Positions 29,456 through 37,237 of a stretch of DNA of 64,000 bases are shown here, piece by piece; position 1 is the first letter of the stretch, and each line of letters opens with the position of its first letter. Below the pieces are notes generated by a model. The model was given only the letters and a program-made list of their open reading frames with translations. It did not search any database and was not told the DNA's origin. Made by a program: the position numbers and the translations under genes. The stretch comes from Heliomarina baculiformis (GTDB lineage: Bacteria > Pseudomonadota > Alphaproteobacteria > Rhodobacterales > Rhodobacteraceae), in contig NZ_JAIMIC010000003.1 of assembly GCF_019966545.1 (NCBI RefSeq), forward strand, positions 297,280 to 361,279, given 5' to 3'.

Positions 29456-30219
29456 CGGGCCGCGTGACCATCGTTGGCCTAGGGCCGGGGGCTGATGACC
29501 TCGTGACGCCCGAGGTGATGGCCGCGCTTGCGCAGGCGACAGATGTCTTCGGCTATATCCCTTACATCAAACGCATCCCTCCGCGCGAGGGACTGACGCT
29601 TCACGCCAGTGACAACCGGGTCGAAATCGAACGCGCCACCCATGCGCTTGAAATGGCCGAGGCTGGGCGGAAGGTTGTTGTCGTCTCTTCCGGCGATCCG
29701 GGCGTTTTCGCGATGGCTTCCGCCGTGTTCGAAGCGATGGAACTTGATCTCGACCGCTGGCGCGAGACCGATGTGCAGGTCATGCCCGGCATCACCGCGA
29801 TGTTGGCCGCCGCCGCCCGCGCCGGGGCGCCGCTTGGCCATGATTTCTGCGCTATCAATCTTTCGGACAATCTCAAGCCCTGGTCCCTGATCGAAAAACG
29901 CCTGCGCCTTGCGGTCGAAGGCGACTTTGCCATGGCCTTCTACAATCCGCGCTCGAAGTCCCGTCCCGAGGGGTTCGCGCGGGCGCTGACGGTATTGCAA
30001 GAGACCTGCGGCGATGCCCGTCCGGTCATATTCGCCCGCGCCGTATCGACGCCGGAAGAGGAGTTGGCTTGGGTCCCGCTGACCGAGGCGACGCCGGAAA
30101 TGGCCGATATGCGCACCGTTGTCATCGTCGGCAGTTCCTTGACCCGCGTCATCACCCGCAGCGGCGCACCGCTGATCTACACGCCCAGATCGGTGCCGGA
30201 CACGCCGGAGGGTGTATGA
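29452..30219 (+). CDS. cobJ: Precorrin-3B C17-methyltransferase CobJ
   Basis: A 255-residue SAM methylase that methylates C17 and drives ring contraction. Motifs are VGLGPGADDLVTPE near residues 8-21, the family-specific GYIPYIKRI near 35-43, SSGDPGVFAMAS near 79-90 and AINLSDNLKPW near 131-141. The start is GTG 29452, which overlaps the cobI stop (GTGA). Its last 43 bases overlap the 3' end of cobK on the opposite strand. Confidence 0.95.
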   Translation: MTGRVTIVGLGPGADDLVTPEVMAALAQATDVFGYIPYIKRIPPREGLTLHASDNRVEIERATHALEMAEAGRKVVVVSSGDPGVFAMASAVFEAMELDLDRWRETDVQVMPGITAMLAAAARAGAPLGHDFCAINLSDNLKPWSLIEKRLRLAVEGDFAMAFYNPRSKSRPEGFARALTVLQETCGDARPVIFARAVSTPEEELAWVPLTEATPEMADMRTVVIVGSSLTRVITRSGAPLIYTPRSVPDTPEGV

Positions 30220-30947
30220 GAAAGCCATCTCATAACATCCTGAATATCATGGGTTTCTTGCCGGTCGGGCAGGGCGGGGCGGTCGATCATCAGCACCGGA
30301 ATTCCCAGTTCGCGGGCGGCATCGATCTTTGCCCGCGCAGCGCTGCCGCCCGCGTTCTTCGAGACGACAAGGTCGATGGCGTGGCGCTCCATCAATGCCC
30401 GGTCACCGTGGAGCGTGAAGGGGCCGCGCGACACTTCGACCGCGTATTCCGGAAACGGCAGCGTGCCGGGCACATCGACCAGCCGCAACAGGTAGAAGTG
30501 CTGGCGCAGGGGCGCAAAGGATTCGAGGTGCATGCGCCCGATCGCCAGCATTACGCGCTGCCTCGCCCCCTCCAGCGCGCGCACCGCGGCAGGAATATCC
30601 GGCACATGCTGCCAGCAATCCCCGGCCTGCGCGACCCACGGCGGTCGCGTCAGCGCGATCAGCGGAATATTGTTCATCTGCTGACAGGCGGCAATCGCAT
30701 TCCGGCTCATCTGCGCAGCAAAGGGATGGGTGGCGTCGACCACATGGCTCACCGCGTTTTCGCGCAGCCAGTTCGCGAGCCCGTCGACCCCGCCAAATCC
30801 GCCCGTGCGGATCGGCAGTGGTTGCAGTCGGGGCTTTTCGACCCGGCCAGCATAGGAAAACACCCCGTCGATCCCGGCGTCGCTCACTGCCTTGGCCAGC
30901 GCCGAGGCTTCGCTTGTGCCGCCAAGGATCAGCAGGTTCGGTTTCAT
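30177..30947 (-). CDS. cobK: Precorrin-6A reductase CobK (inverted within the operon)
   Basis: A 256-residue NADPH-dependent reductase of precorrin-6A. It begins LLILGGTSEASALA (residues 5-18), the Rossmann turn of CobK/CbiJ, and has DATHPFAAQMSRNA near 69-82 and VVSKNAGGSAARAKIDAARELGIPV near 195-219. It is on the opposite strand to all other cob genes here. Its 3' end overlaps cobJ by 43 bases and its start codon shares the CATG at 30945-30948 with cobL. Its promoter must lie inside cobL; the candidate ribosome-binding TTGGAG is 12 bases from the start. Confidence 0.93.
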   Translation of the reverse strand: MKPNLLILGGTSEASALAKAVSDAGIDGVFSYAGRVEKPRLQPLPIRTGGFGGVDGLANWLRENAVSHVVDATHPFAAQMSRNAIAACQQMNNIPLIALTRPPWVAQAGDCWQHVPDIPAAVRALEGARQRVMLAIGRMHLESFAPLRQHFYLLRLVDVPGTLPFPEYAVEVSRGPFTLHGDRALMERHAIDLVVSKNAGGSAARAKIDAARELGIPVLMIDRPALPDRQETHDIQDVMRWLSHTPSGVSGTDLGV

Positions 30948-32163
30948 GTCTGACACGCGCTCCAATGACGGCCCATGGCTTACGATTATCGGAATTGGCG
31001 AGGATGGGCCAGACGGTCTGACCGCCGAAAGCCAAGCTGCTTTGGCTGATGCCGAAATAGTCATGGGCGCCGAACGCCATCTATCTCTGATCCTGGAAAC
31101 CAAAGCTGAAACAGTGACTTGGCCGGTGCCGTTCAAAGATGGATTGAATCTGCTCGATGGCTATCGCGGGCGCACCACCGTGGTTCTGGCCTCGGGCGAT
31201 CCTTTCTGGTTCGGCGCGGGATCGGTTCTTGCGGGCCGATATGAGCGCGCGGAATGGCGAGCGATCCCGGCGATCTCTACGTTCCAGCTGGCCGCGGCCC
31301 GAATGGGCTGGCCGCTGGAGAAAACCTCCTGCCTCGGCCTGCACGCGGCCCCCTTGTCGCAATTGCGCCCTCGTCTCGCGCCGAAGGCCCGGATGATCGT
31401 ATTGCTCCGCGATGGTGAGGCGGTCGGCACCTTGGCGAACTGGCTTGTCGAGACAGGTTTCGGTGACAGCGACCTCACGGTTATGGAGGCTCTTGGCGGT
31501 CCGCGCGAAAGGCTGCGCAGCCGGAAAGCACAGAGCTATGAGCTTAACGATGTGGTCCATCCGGTCTGCGTCGCGCTGGAGTGTCAGGGTACGGGGGCGG
31601 TCATGCCGCAAAGTTCCGGCCTGACGGACGACTGGTTCGATCATGACGGGCAGATCACCAAACGACCGGTGCGCGCGCTGACCCTCTCGGCCCTTGCGCC
31701 ACGCCCTTTCGAACATCTCTGGGACATCGGAGCCGGATCGGGATCGATCGGGATCGAATGGTTGATGCGCGATACCAGCCTGACCGCGACGGCCTTTGAA
31801 AGTAACATAAGCCGCGCAGCAAGAGTATCTGAAAATGCTGATAAATTCGGCTTGGGTGGGCGCATGAAGGTGGTCGAAGGGAAGGCAATCGACCACATCA
31901 ATCAGCACCCCAGTCCAGATGCAGTTTTTATCGGCGGCGGGCTGGAAGAGCGGCTGCTGCAAAAGCTCTGGGCCATCCTGCCGACCGGCACCCGGCTTGT
32001 CGCGAATGCCGTGACGCTTGAAAGCGAGGCTTTGCTGGCAAACTGGCAAGCCAACAAGGGCGGAGACCTCCTTCGGATCGAACTTGCCGAGGCCGTGCCG
32101 CTGGGACGTAAACGCGGCTGGAAATCCGCCTATCCCATCGTTCAGTGGAGCGTGACCCTATGA
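30946..32163 (+). CDS. cobL: Precorrin-6Y C5,15-methyltransferase (decarboxylating) CobL
   Basis: A 405-residue two-domain enzyme. The N-terminal half is a CbiE-type tetrapyrrole methylase (ITIIGIGEDGPDGLT near residues 13-26, VLASGDPFWFGAGS near 79-92). The C-terminal half is a CbiT-type methylase and decarboxylase (LWDIGAGSGSIGIEW near 258-272). It methylates C5 and C15 and decarboxylates ring C. The ATG at 30946 overlaps the cobK start codon on the other strand, so there is no intergenic space and its leader is antisense to cobK. The stop overlaps cobE (ATGA). Confidence 0.94.
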   Translation: MSDTRSNDGPWLTIIGIGEDGPDGLTAESQAALADAEIVMGAERHLSLILETKAETVTWPVPFKDGLNLLDGYRGRTTVVLASGDPFWFGAGSVLAGRYERAEWRAIPAISTFQLAAARMGWPLEKTSCLGLHAAPLSQLRPRLAPKARMIVLLRDGEAVGTLANWLVETGFGDSDLTVMEALGGPRERLRSRKAQSYELNDVVHPVCVALECQGTGAVMPQSSGLTDDWFDHDGQITKRPVRALTLSALAPRPFEHLWDIGAGSGSIGIEWLMRDTSLTATAFESNISRAARVSENADKFGLGGRMKVVEGKAIDHINQHPSPDAVFIGGGLEERLLQKLWAILPTGTRLVANAVTLESEALLANWQANKGGDLLRIELAEAVPLGRKRGWKSAYPIVQWSVTL

Positions 32164-32522
32164 TTGTCGCCGGTTTCGGTTTTCGTCAGACGGCAACACT
32201 GGCAAGCCTTCAATCCGCGCTGGCCGCCACAAAGGCGGCGCCAACTGCCCTTGCCGCACCACATGATAAATGCGCCGCAAGCATATTGATAAATCTTGCA
32301 AATTCCATGAACTTGCCGCTCATCCCAGTGCGCGCCGAAGACCTTTCGAAAGCGGAAACGCTGACCCGGTCCACACGAGTGATGGAAGAACGCGGCACGG
32401 GAAGCGTCGCCGAAGCCGCCGCACTGGTTGCAGCGGGACCCGGCGCGCGGCTACAAGCGCCCCGATGCGTGTCGCAAGATCGACTGGCCACCTGCGCCAT
32501 TGCCGAAAGGAAGATGCCATGA
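32160..32522 (+). CDS. cobE: CobE/CbiG C-terminal domain protein
   Basis: A 120-residue protein corresponding to the C-terminal domain of CbiG, as in the stand-alone CobE. It begins [19 protein letters not shown], a typical opening of this family, and later shows [14 protein letters not shown] near residues 80-93. CobE is needed for aerobic cobalamin synthesis; a role with tetrapyrrole intermediates has been suggested but the reaction is not established. It overlaps cobL and cobM by four bases each. Confidence 0.88.
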   Translation: MIVAGFGFRQTATLASLQSALAATKAAPTALAAPHDKCAASILINLANSMNLPLIPVRAEDLSKAETLTRSTRVMEERGTGSVAEAAALVAAGPGARLQAPRCVSQDRLATCAIAERKMP

Positions 32523-33298
32523 CCGTTCATTTCATCGGTGCCGGGCCGGGCGCGGCCGATCTTCTGACCCTGCGCGGTCGCGATATCATCGCCTCCTGTC
32601 CGGTCTGCCTCTATGCAGGTTCCTTGGTGCCGCAGGAAATCCTGTCGCATTGTCCCGAGGGCGCGCGCATCGTGAACACCGCGCCGCTCGACCTCGACGC
32701 CATCATCGCCGAGATCAAAACAGCTCATGACGACGGTCAGGATGTGGCGCGTCTGCATTCCGGCGATCTGTCGGTCTGGTCGGCGATGGGCGAACAGCTG
32801 CGCCGCCTGCGGGCCGAGGGCATTCCCGTCAGCGTGACACCCGGTGTGCCGTCATTCGCCGCTGCCGCCGCCGCCATCGGGGCCGAATTGACCCTGCCAG
32901 GTCTCGCGCAATCGGTGGTCCTGACCCGCACGCCGGGCCGTGCCTCGGCAATGCCGACAGGCGAGAGCCTTGCCAATTTTGCGGCCACCGGCGCGACGCT
33001 GGCCATTCACCTGTCGATCCACAACCTCGCGCAGGTGGTAGCGGACCTGACGCAGCCCTATGGTGCGGATTGCCCGGTTGCCGTGGTTTATCGCGCCAGC
33101 TGGCCCGATCAAAAAATCCTCCGCGGCACGCTTTCCGATATTGAGTCGCAGATGAGCGCCGAGATCGAGCGCACCGCGCTGATCCTTGTCGGCCCCGCGC
33201 TGGCTGGCGAAGGTTTCGACGAAAGCTGTCTCTATTCAACGGATTACGACCGGAGGTTCAGGCCGCAGCAGGCCAATGGAGGACGCTGGAATGAATAA
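32519..33298 (+). CDS. cobM: Precorrin-4 C11-methyltransferase CobM
   Basis: A 259-residue SAM methylase that methylates C11. [18 protein letters not shown] is at residues 3-20, CLYAGSLVP near 32-40 and [15 protein letters not shown] near 79-93. It ends with the CobM-typical [14 protein letters not shown]. The start at 32519 overlaps the cobE stop. Its stop lies eight bases inside cobB. Confidence 0.96.
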   Translation: MTVHFIGAGPGAADLLTLRGRDIIASCPVCLYAGSLVPQEILSHCPEGARIVNTAPLDLDAIIAEIKTAHDDGQDVARLHSGDLSVWSAMGEQLRRLRAEGIPVSVTPGVPSFAAAAAAIGAELTLPGLAQSVVLTRTPGRASAMPTGESLANFAATGATLAIHLSIHNLAQVVADLTQPYGADCPVAVVYRASWPDQKILRGTLSDIESQMSAEIERTALILVGPALAGEGFDESCLYSTDYDRRFRPQQANGGRWNE

Positions 33299-34601
33299 CC
33301 CGCCCGGCATCCTGATTTCCGCCCCCGGGTCCGGCACTGGCAAAACCACGGTCATGCTCGGCCTCTTGCGCGCGTTTGCCGAAGACGGCCTCGCCGTGCA
33401 GCCCTTCAAAAGCGGCCCGGATTACATCGACCCGGCCTTTCACCTAGCCGCCGCCGGGCGCAACAGCTTCAACCTCGATACCTGGGCGATGGATGACGGG
33501 CTGCTCTCTGCCGTCGGTCAGCAGGCCGAGGGTGCCGACTTGGTCATCGCCGAAGGGTCGATGGGCCTTTTCGACGGGGTCGCCTTCAAGGGCGCGACCG
33601 GGCAAGGCACCAGTGCGGAAACCGCGATCCGCATGGGCTGGCCGGTGGTTCTGGTCCTTGATGTCAGCGGGCAGGCGCAATCCGCCGCCGCCACGGCGCT
33701 TGGCTTTGCGACCTATCGCGACGACATCAACCTTGCCGGGGTCATCCTCAATCGCGTTGCCAGCCCGCGACACGAACGGCTGACCCGGCTCGGCATGGAA
33801 AAGGCCGGGGTCAAGGTTCTCGGCTCCTTGCCGCGCCGGGGTGACCTGACCCTGCCAGAGCGTCACCTTGGCCTGATACAGGCGGTCGAACACCCGGATC
33901 TTGATGCTGCCATCGCCGGTTACGCGGCCTTCCTGCGCGAAAACGTCGATCTCGCAGCGATCCGCGCCGCTGCCACCAGCCACCCGCTAGCCCAGACGGG
34001 CAGCCTGCCAACACCGCCCGCCCAACGCATCGCGCTGGCCCGGGACGCGGCGTTTTCCTTTACCTATCCTCATCTGCTCGAAGGCTGGCGCAACGCTGGG
34101 GCCGAGATCCTGCCGTTCTCCCCTTTGGCGGACGAGGGACCGGACCCCGACGCCGATCTGGTCTGGCTGCCCGGCGGCTATCCGGAACTGCACGGCGCAA
34201 CGCTGGCCAATGCTCAGACCTATCTTAAGGGCCTTCGCAAACACGCCGAAACCAGGCCCGTCCACGGCGAATGCGGGGGCTACATGGCGCTGGGGCGGGC
34301 GCTGATCGACAAGGAAGGCAACCGTCACCAGATGGCCGGACTTCTTGGCCTCGTGACCTCTTACGAGAAACGCAAGTTCCACCTCGGCTACCGTCTCGCC
34401 CGGCTCAACGTCGCGATGCCCGGCCAGCCCGAGGGCACCCATCTGCGCGGCCATGAATTCCACTATTCCACGATCCTCGAGGAACCGGATGCACCGCTGG
34501 CCCATGTCACCGATGCCGAAGGCGCCGAGGTCCCGGAAACCGGCTCGATCAAGGGCCATGTGACCGGCACTTTCTTTCACCTGATCGCGAGGTCCGCATG
34601 A
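33291..34601 (+). CDS. cobB: Hydrogenobyrinate a,c-diamide synthase CobB
   Basis: A 436-residue ATP- and glutamine-dependent amidase that amidates the a and c side chains before cobalt insertion. The P-loop [10 protein letters not shown] is at residues 11-20, and [11 protein letters not shown] follows near 37-47. The class I glutaminase-like domain occupies the C-terminal half, with the nucleophile cysteine in [11 protein letters not shown] near 324-334. GGAGGAC lies just before the ATG at 33291. It overlaps cobM by eight bases and cobA by four. Confidence 0.95.
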   Translation: MNNPPGILISAPGSGTGKTTVMLGLLRAFAEDGLAVQPFKSGPDYIDPAFHLAAAGRNSFNLDTWAMDDGLLSAVGQQAEGADLVIAEGSMGLFDGVAFKGATGQGTSAETAIRMGWPVVLVLDVSGQAQSAAATALGFATYRDDINLAGVILNRVASPRHERLTRLGMEKAGVKVLGSLPRRGDLTLPERHLGLIQAVEHPDLDAAIAGYAAFLRENVDLAAIRAAATSHPLAQTGSLPTPPAQRIALARDAAFSFTYPHLLEGWRNAGAEILPFSPLADEGPDPDADLVWLPGGYPELHGATLANAQTYLKGLRKHAETRPVHGECGGYMALGRALIDKEGNRHQMAGLLGLVTSYEKRKFHLGYRLARLNVAMPGQPEGTHLRGHEFHYSTILEEPDAPLAHVTDAEGAEVPETGSIKGHVTGTFFHLIARSA

Positions 34602-35320
34602 CCGGGTTCGTCAGTTTTGTCGGCTCCGGCCCCGGTGACCCGGAGCTTCTGACGCTCAAGGCAGTGGACCGGATGAAGCGCGCCGATGCGATCCTGTTCG
34701 ACGATCTTTCCTCGGGCCCGATCCTGGCCCATGCCGGGCGCGGGGCCGATCTGGTCGGAGTCGGCAAGCGGGCAGGGCGACCCTCGCCGAAACAGGACCA
34801 TGTCAGCCGCCTGCTGGTCGATTACGCAAAAACCGGCGCCCGCGTGGTGCGGCTCAAATCCGGCGATGGCGGCATGTTCGGCCGGCTCGAGGAAGAGCTG
34901 ATCGCCCTGCGCGAGGCAGGGATCAACTATGAGATCATCCCCGGCATCCCCTCGGCCTGCGCCGCCGCCGCTGCCGCCGGAATCCCGCTGACCCGCCGCC
35001 TGACCTCGCGGCGTGTGCAGTTCGTCACCGGCCACGATGTTTCGGGCGCCTTGCCCGAGGATCTGAACCTTGCCGCGCTGGCCGATCCGCTGGCAACCAC
35101 CGTCGTTTTCATGGGCAAACGGACTTTTCCGCGCCTCGCCGATCTGCTGATCGGTGCAGGCCTGCCGCCCGATACACCCGCGCTTCTGGCCGAATCCGTC
35201 TCGACCCCGGATCAGCAGTTGATGCGCTCCACAGTCGCCGGTCTGGCCGAACGTTTCGCCGATGATCCGGGGCCCGCCCCGGCGCTAATCCTCTACGGCG
35301 CTCTGGCAACCGCCTCTTAA
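34598..35320 (+). CDS. cobA: Uroporphyrinogen-III C-methyltransferase CobA
   Basis: A 240-residue SAM-dependent enzyme that makes precorrin-2, the entry to corrin and siroheme synthesis. VGSGPGDPELLTLKAVD is at residues 8-24, VGKRAGRPSPKQDHVSRLLV near 55-74, RLKSGDGGMFGRLEEE near 85-100 and PGIPSACAAAAAAGIPLTRR near 115-134. No CysG-type dehydrogenase domain is attached, as usual for dedicated CobA. It is the last gene of the first cob transcription unit. Confidence 0.95.
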   Translation: MTGFVSFVGSGPGDPELLTLKAVDRMKRADAILFDDLSSGPILAHAGRGADLVGVGKRAGRPSPKQDHVSRLLVDYAKTGARVVRLKSGDGGMFGRLEEELIALREAGINYEIIPGIPSACAAAAAAGIPLTRRLTSRRVQFVTGHDVSGALPEDLNLAALADPLATTVVFMGKRTFPRLADLLIGAGLPPDTPALLAESVSTPDQQLMRSTVAGLAERFADDPGPAPALILYGALATAS

Positions 35321-35361
35321 CGGTTTCTTCCTTGACCTGAAGGCATGATTTGGCCAATGGT

Positions 35362-35525
35362 CACGAAACGGTGCTCTCATTTGCGTGAGGGTTAAAAGGG
35401 AATGGGGTGCAAGGCCCCGACTGCCCCCGCAACTGTAAGCGGTGTGCCTGTTCAGCGATCCACTGGCGATGCCGCCGGGAAGGAAGAACAGGGCCGATAG
35501 CCGCGAGTCAGGAAACCTGCCGTAT
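35362..35525 (+). ncRNA. Second cobalamin (B12) riboswitch, upstream of cbiM-like gene
   Basis: Conserved segments appear in order: CGGTGC, GAGGGTTAAAAGGGAA, GGTGCAAGGCCCCGACTG, CCCCGCAACTGTAAGCGG, CCACTG, GCCGGGAAGG and the B12 box CGAGTCAGGAAACCTGCC. It lies between cobA and the permease gene and should repress the permease, and cobF if cotranscribed, when B12 is plentiful. Its sequence differs clearly from the first riboswitch. Confidence 0.96.
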
Positions 35526-35584
35526 GAAACCAATTGGGCCTCAAGGCCCGCAAAATCGCCGGGGTTGGCGGAAGGAGACGACAA

Positions 35585-36262
35585 ATGCATATCGAACCAG
35601 GCATCGTGCATGGCGCAAAAATGGCGCTGGCCTATGGCACAGCGGCCGCAGCGGCGGGCTATTCGCTCAAGATGATCGCGGATGACCTCAAGACTCACGC
35701 GGTGCCGTCTTTTGTCGCCCGCGCCGCTCTTGCTGTCGTGGCCGTGCTGGTCTTCTTCGAAATCCTGCCGCATTTCCCGGTCGGCGTGTCCGAAGTTCAC
35801 CTGATCCTCGGCACCACGCTTTTGTTGCTTCTCGGCACTGGCCCGGCAGCGGTCGGCCTTGCAGGCGGTCTCGCGATCCAGGGCATGTTCTTCGCCCCAA
35901 CCGATCTGCCGATGTATTTCGTCAATGTCACCACGCTGCTGGTACCGCTCTTTGCGATCCACGCCATGGCGCGCAAGGTGCTGCCGCAGGGCGTCGCTTA
36001 TGTGGACCTCGGCTACGGCGACGTGTTGAAGCTTTCCGTAGCCTACCAGGGCGGTATCGTCGCCTGGGTCGCTTTCTGGGCCTTCTACGGCCAGGGTGTC
36101 GGCGCGGAAACCTTCGCCTCGGTTGCCACCTTCGGTGTCGCCTACATGACCGTCGTGCTGATCGAACCCATCGCCGATCTCGCGGTTCTCTGGCTTGCCA
36201 AATCGCTGCGTGGCCTCGAAAAATCCGGCCTCGTCACCCGCCGCCTCTACAACGCGGCCTGA
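35585..36262 (+). CDS. CbiM-like energy-coupling-factor metal permease (orphan)
   Basis: A 225-residue membrane protein with about six helices. The mature N-terminus MHIEPGIVHGAKM places a histidine at position 2, as in CbiM/NikM permeases where the N-terminal Met-His helps bind cobalt or nickel. No CbiN, CbiQ or CbiO gene is nearby, so energy coupling would need partners elsewhere or a different mode. The B12 riboswitch just upstream favours cobalt as substrate. AAGGAGAC precedes the ATG at 35585. Other possibilities are a permease of unknown metal specificity. Confidence 0.75.
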   Translation: MHIEPGIVHGAKMALAYGTAAAAAGYSLKMIADDLKTHAVPSFVARAALAVVAVLVFFEILPHFPVGVSEVHLILGTTLLLLLGTGPAAVGLAGGLAIQGMFFAPTDLPMYFVNVTTLLVPLFAIHAMARKVLPQGVAYVDLGYGDVLKLSVAYQGGIVAWVAFWAFYGQGVGAETFASVATFGVAYMTVVLIEPIADLAVLWLAKSLRGLEKSGLVTRRLYNAA

Positions 36263-36287
36263 AGACCGGCCAAACCCTGAAGAAAGG

Positions 36288-36318
36288 AAGCCCCGGTCGC
36301 GCAGGCGCCGGGGCTTTT
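36288..36318 (+). terminator. Hairpin between cbiM-like gene and cobF
   Basis: AAGCCCCGG (36288-36296) pairs with CCGGGGCTT (36308-36316) around an 11-base loop and runs into four T. It could end the permease transcript. It ends only nine bases before the cobF ATG, so it may instead control cobF (see findings). Confidence 0.6.
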
Positions 36319-36325
36319 GCATGGC

Positions 36326-37072
36326 ATGGAACATCTTTTCCTGATCGGTATCGGCACCGGTAATCCCGAACATGTCACCGGCGAGGCCCGCCGCACCCTG
36401 CGCGAGGCCGACCTTATCCTGATCCCCCGCAAAGGCCCGGACAAGGCCGATCTGGCCGACCTGCGCCAGCAAATCTGCGCTGAGGTGCTCGACGATCCCG
36501 CCGCCGTCATCCGCGAATTCGACCTGCCGGTCCGCGATGCCTCGGGGGATTACCGCAAAGGCGTGGACGATTGGCACGATGCCATCGCAATGGCATGGGC
36601 TGAAGCTATCGCGCGCCACGAAAAACCCGTTCACCGCGTGGCCTTGCTGATCTGGGGCGATCCTTCCCTCTATGACAGTTCGCTCAGGATCGCCGCCCGG
36701 CTCACCCCCCAGCCGATGATCCGCGTGATCCCTGGCATCACCGCGATGCAGGCGCTCACCGCCGCCCATGCGATCCCGGTGAACGACATCGGCGCGCCCT
36801 TCATCGTCACCACCGGCCGCCAGATCCGCGATCACGGCTGGCCCGCCAACACCGACACGGCGATTGTGATGCTCGACGGCCAATGCTCTTTCCAGTCTCT
36901 CCCGGCAAAAGACTTCGATATCTGGTGGGGCGCTTATCTCGGCATGAAGGAAGAACTCCTGATCCGCGGCCCCCTCGACATCGTCGCGAATGAAATCGTC
37001 GCTCGCCGCGCCCAGGCACGGGCCGAGCACGGCTGGATCATGGACATCTACCTCCTGCGCCGCCGCCGCTAA
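36326..37072 (+). CDS. cobF: Precorrin-6A synthase (deacetylating) CobF
   Basis: A 248-residue SAM methylase that methylates C1 and removes the acetyl group released during ring contraction; it belongs only to the aerobic pathway. LFLIGIGTGNPEHVTGEA is at residues 4-21, LIPRKGPDKADLADLR near 33-48, LLIWGDPSLYDSSLRI near 107-122 and IPGITAMQALTAAHAIPVND near 135-154. ATG 36326 is the likely start. No ribosome-binding site lies in the nine bases between the hairpin and the ATG; AAAGGAAG is on the far side of the hairpin. A family call is secure, the start slightly less so. Confidence 0.94.
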   Translation: MEHLFLIGIGTGNPEHVTGEARRTLREADLILIPRKGPDKADLADLRQQICAEVLDDPAAVIREFDLPVRDASGDYRKGVDDWHDAIAMAWAEAIARHEKPVHRVALLIWGDPSLYDSSLRIAARLTPQPMIRVIPGITAMQALTAAHAIPVNDIGAPFIVTTGRQIRDHGWPANTDTAIVMLDGQCSFQSLPAKDFDIWWGAYLGMKEELLIRGPLDIVANEIVARRAQARAEHGWIMDIYLLRRRR

Positions 37073-37105
37073 CCCGCGCCCCGCCGCCAAAGACAAAATC
37101 CCCTG

Positions 37106-37140
37106 CTTCTTTGGGTTCTTAAAATATCCCCGCCGGAGGC
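37106..37140. repeat. Intergenic repeat element, copy 1 (AAATA-CCCGCCGGAGGC type)
   Basis: The core at 37122-37140 matches the element at 55506-55524 at 17 of 19 positions. Both lie just after a stop codon and contain a small CTCC/GGAG-type hairpin around CCGCCGG. I recognise this as a common intergenic motif in Rhodobacterales, from memory rather than a search. Confidence 0.6.
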
Positions 37141-37177
37141 TCCCGCATCCGCACCCCGCGCCAACGTCCGCGCAAAG

Positions 37178-37209
37178 AAAAACCCCCGGTCCAAGAGAAC
37201 CGGGGGCTT
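37178..37209 (-). terminator. Terminator of acnA
   Basis: CCCCCGGT (37183-37190) pairs with ACCGGGGG (37199-37206). On the minus strand the stem is followed by a U run (A run at 37178-37182 on the plus strand). It lies about 30 bases after the acnA stop. Confidence 0.85.
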
Positions 37210-37237
37210 CTACAAATCCTGACGGATTTTTAAAGGC

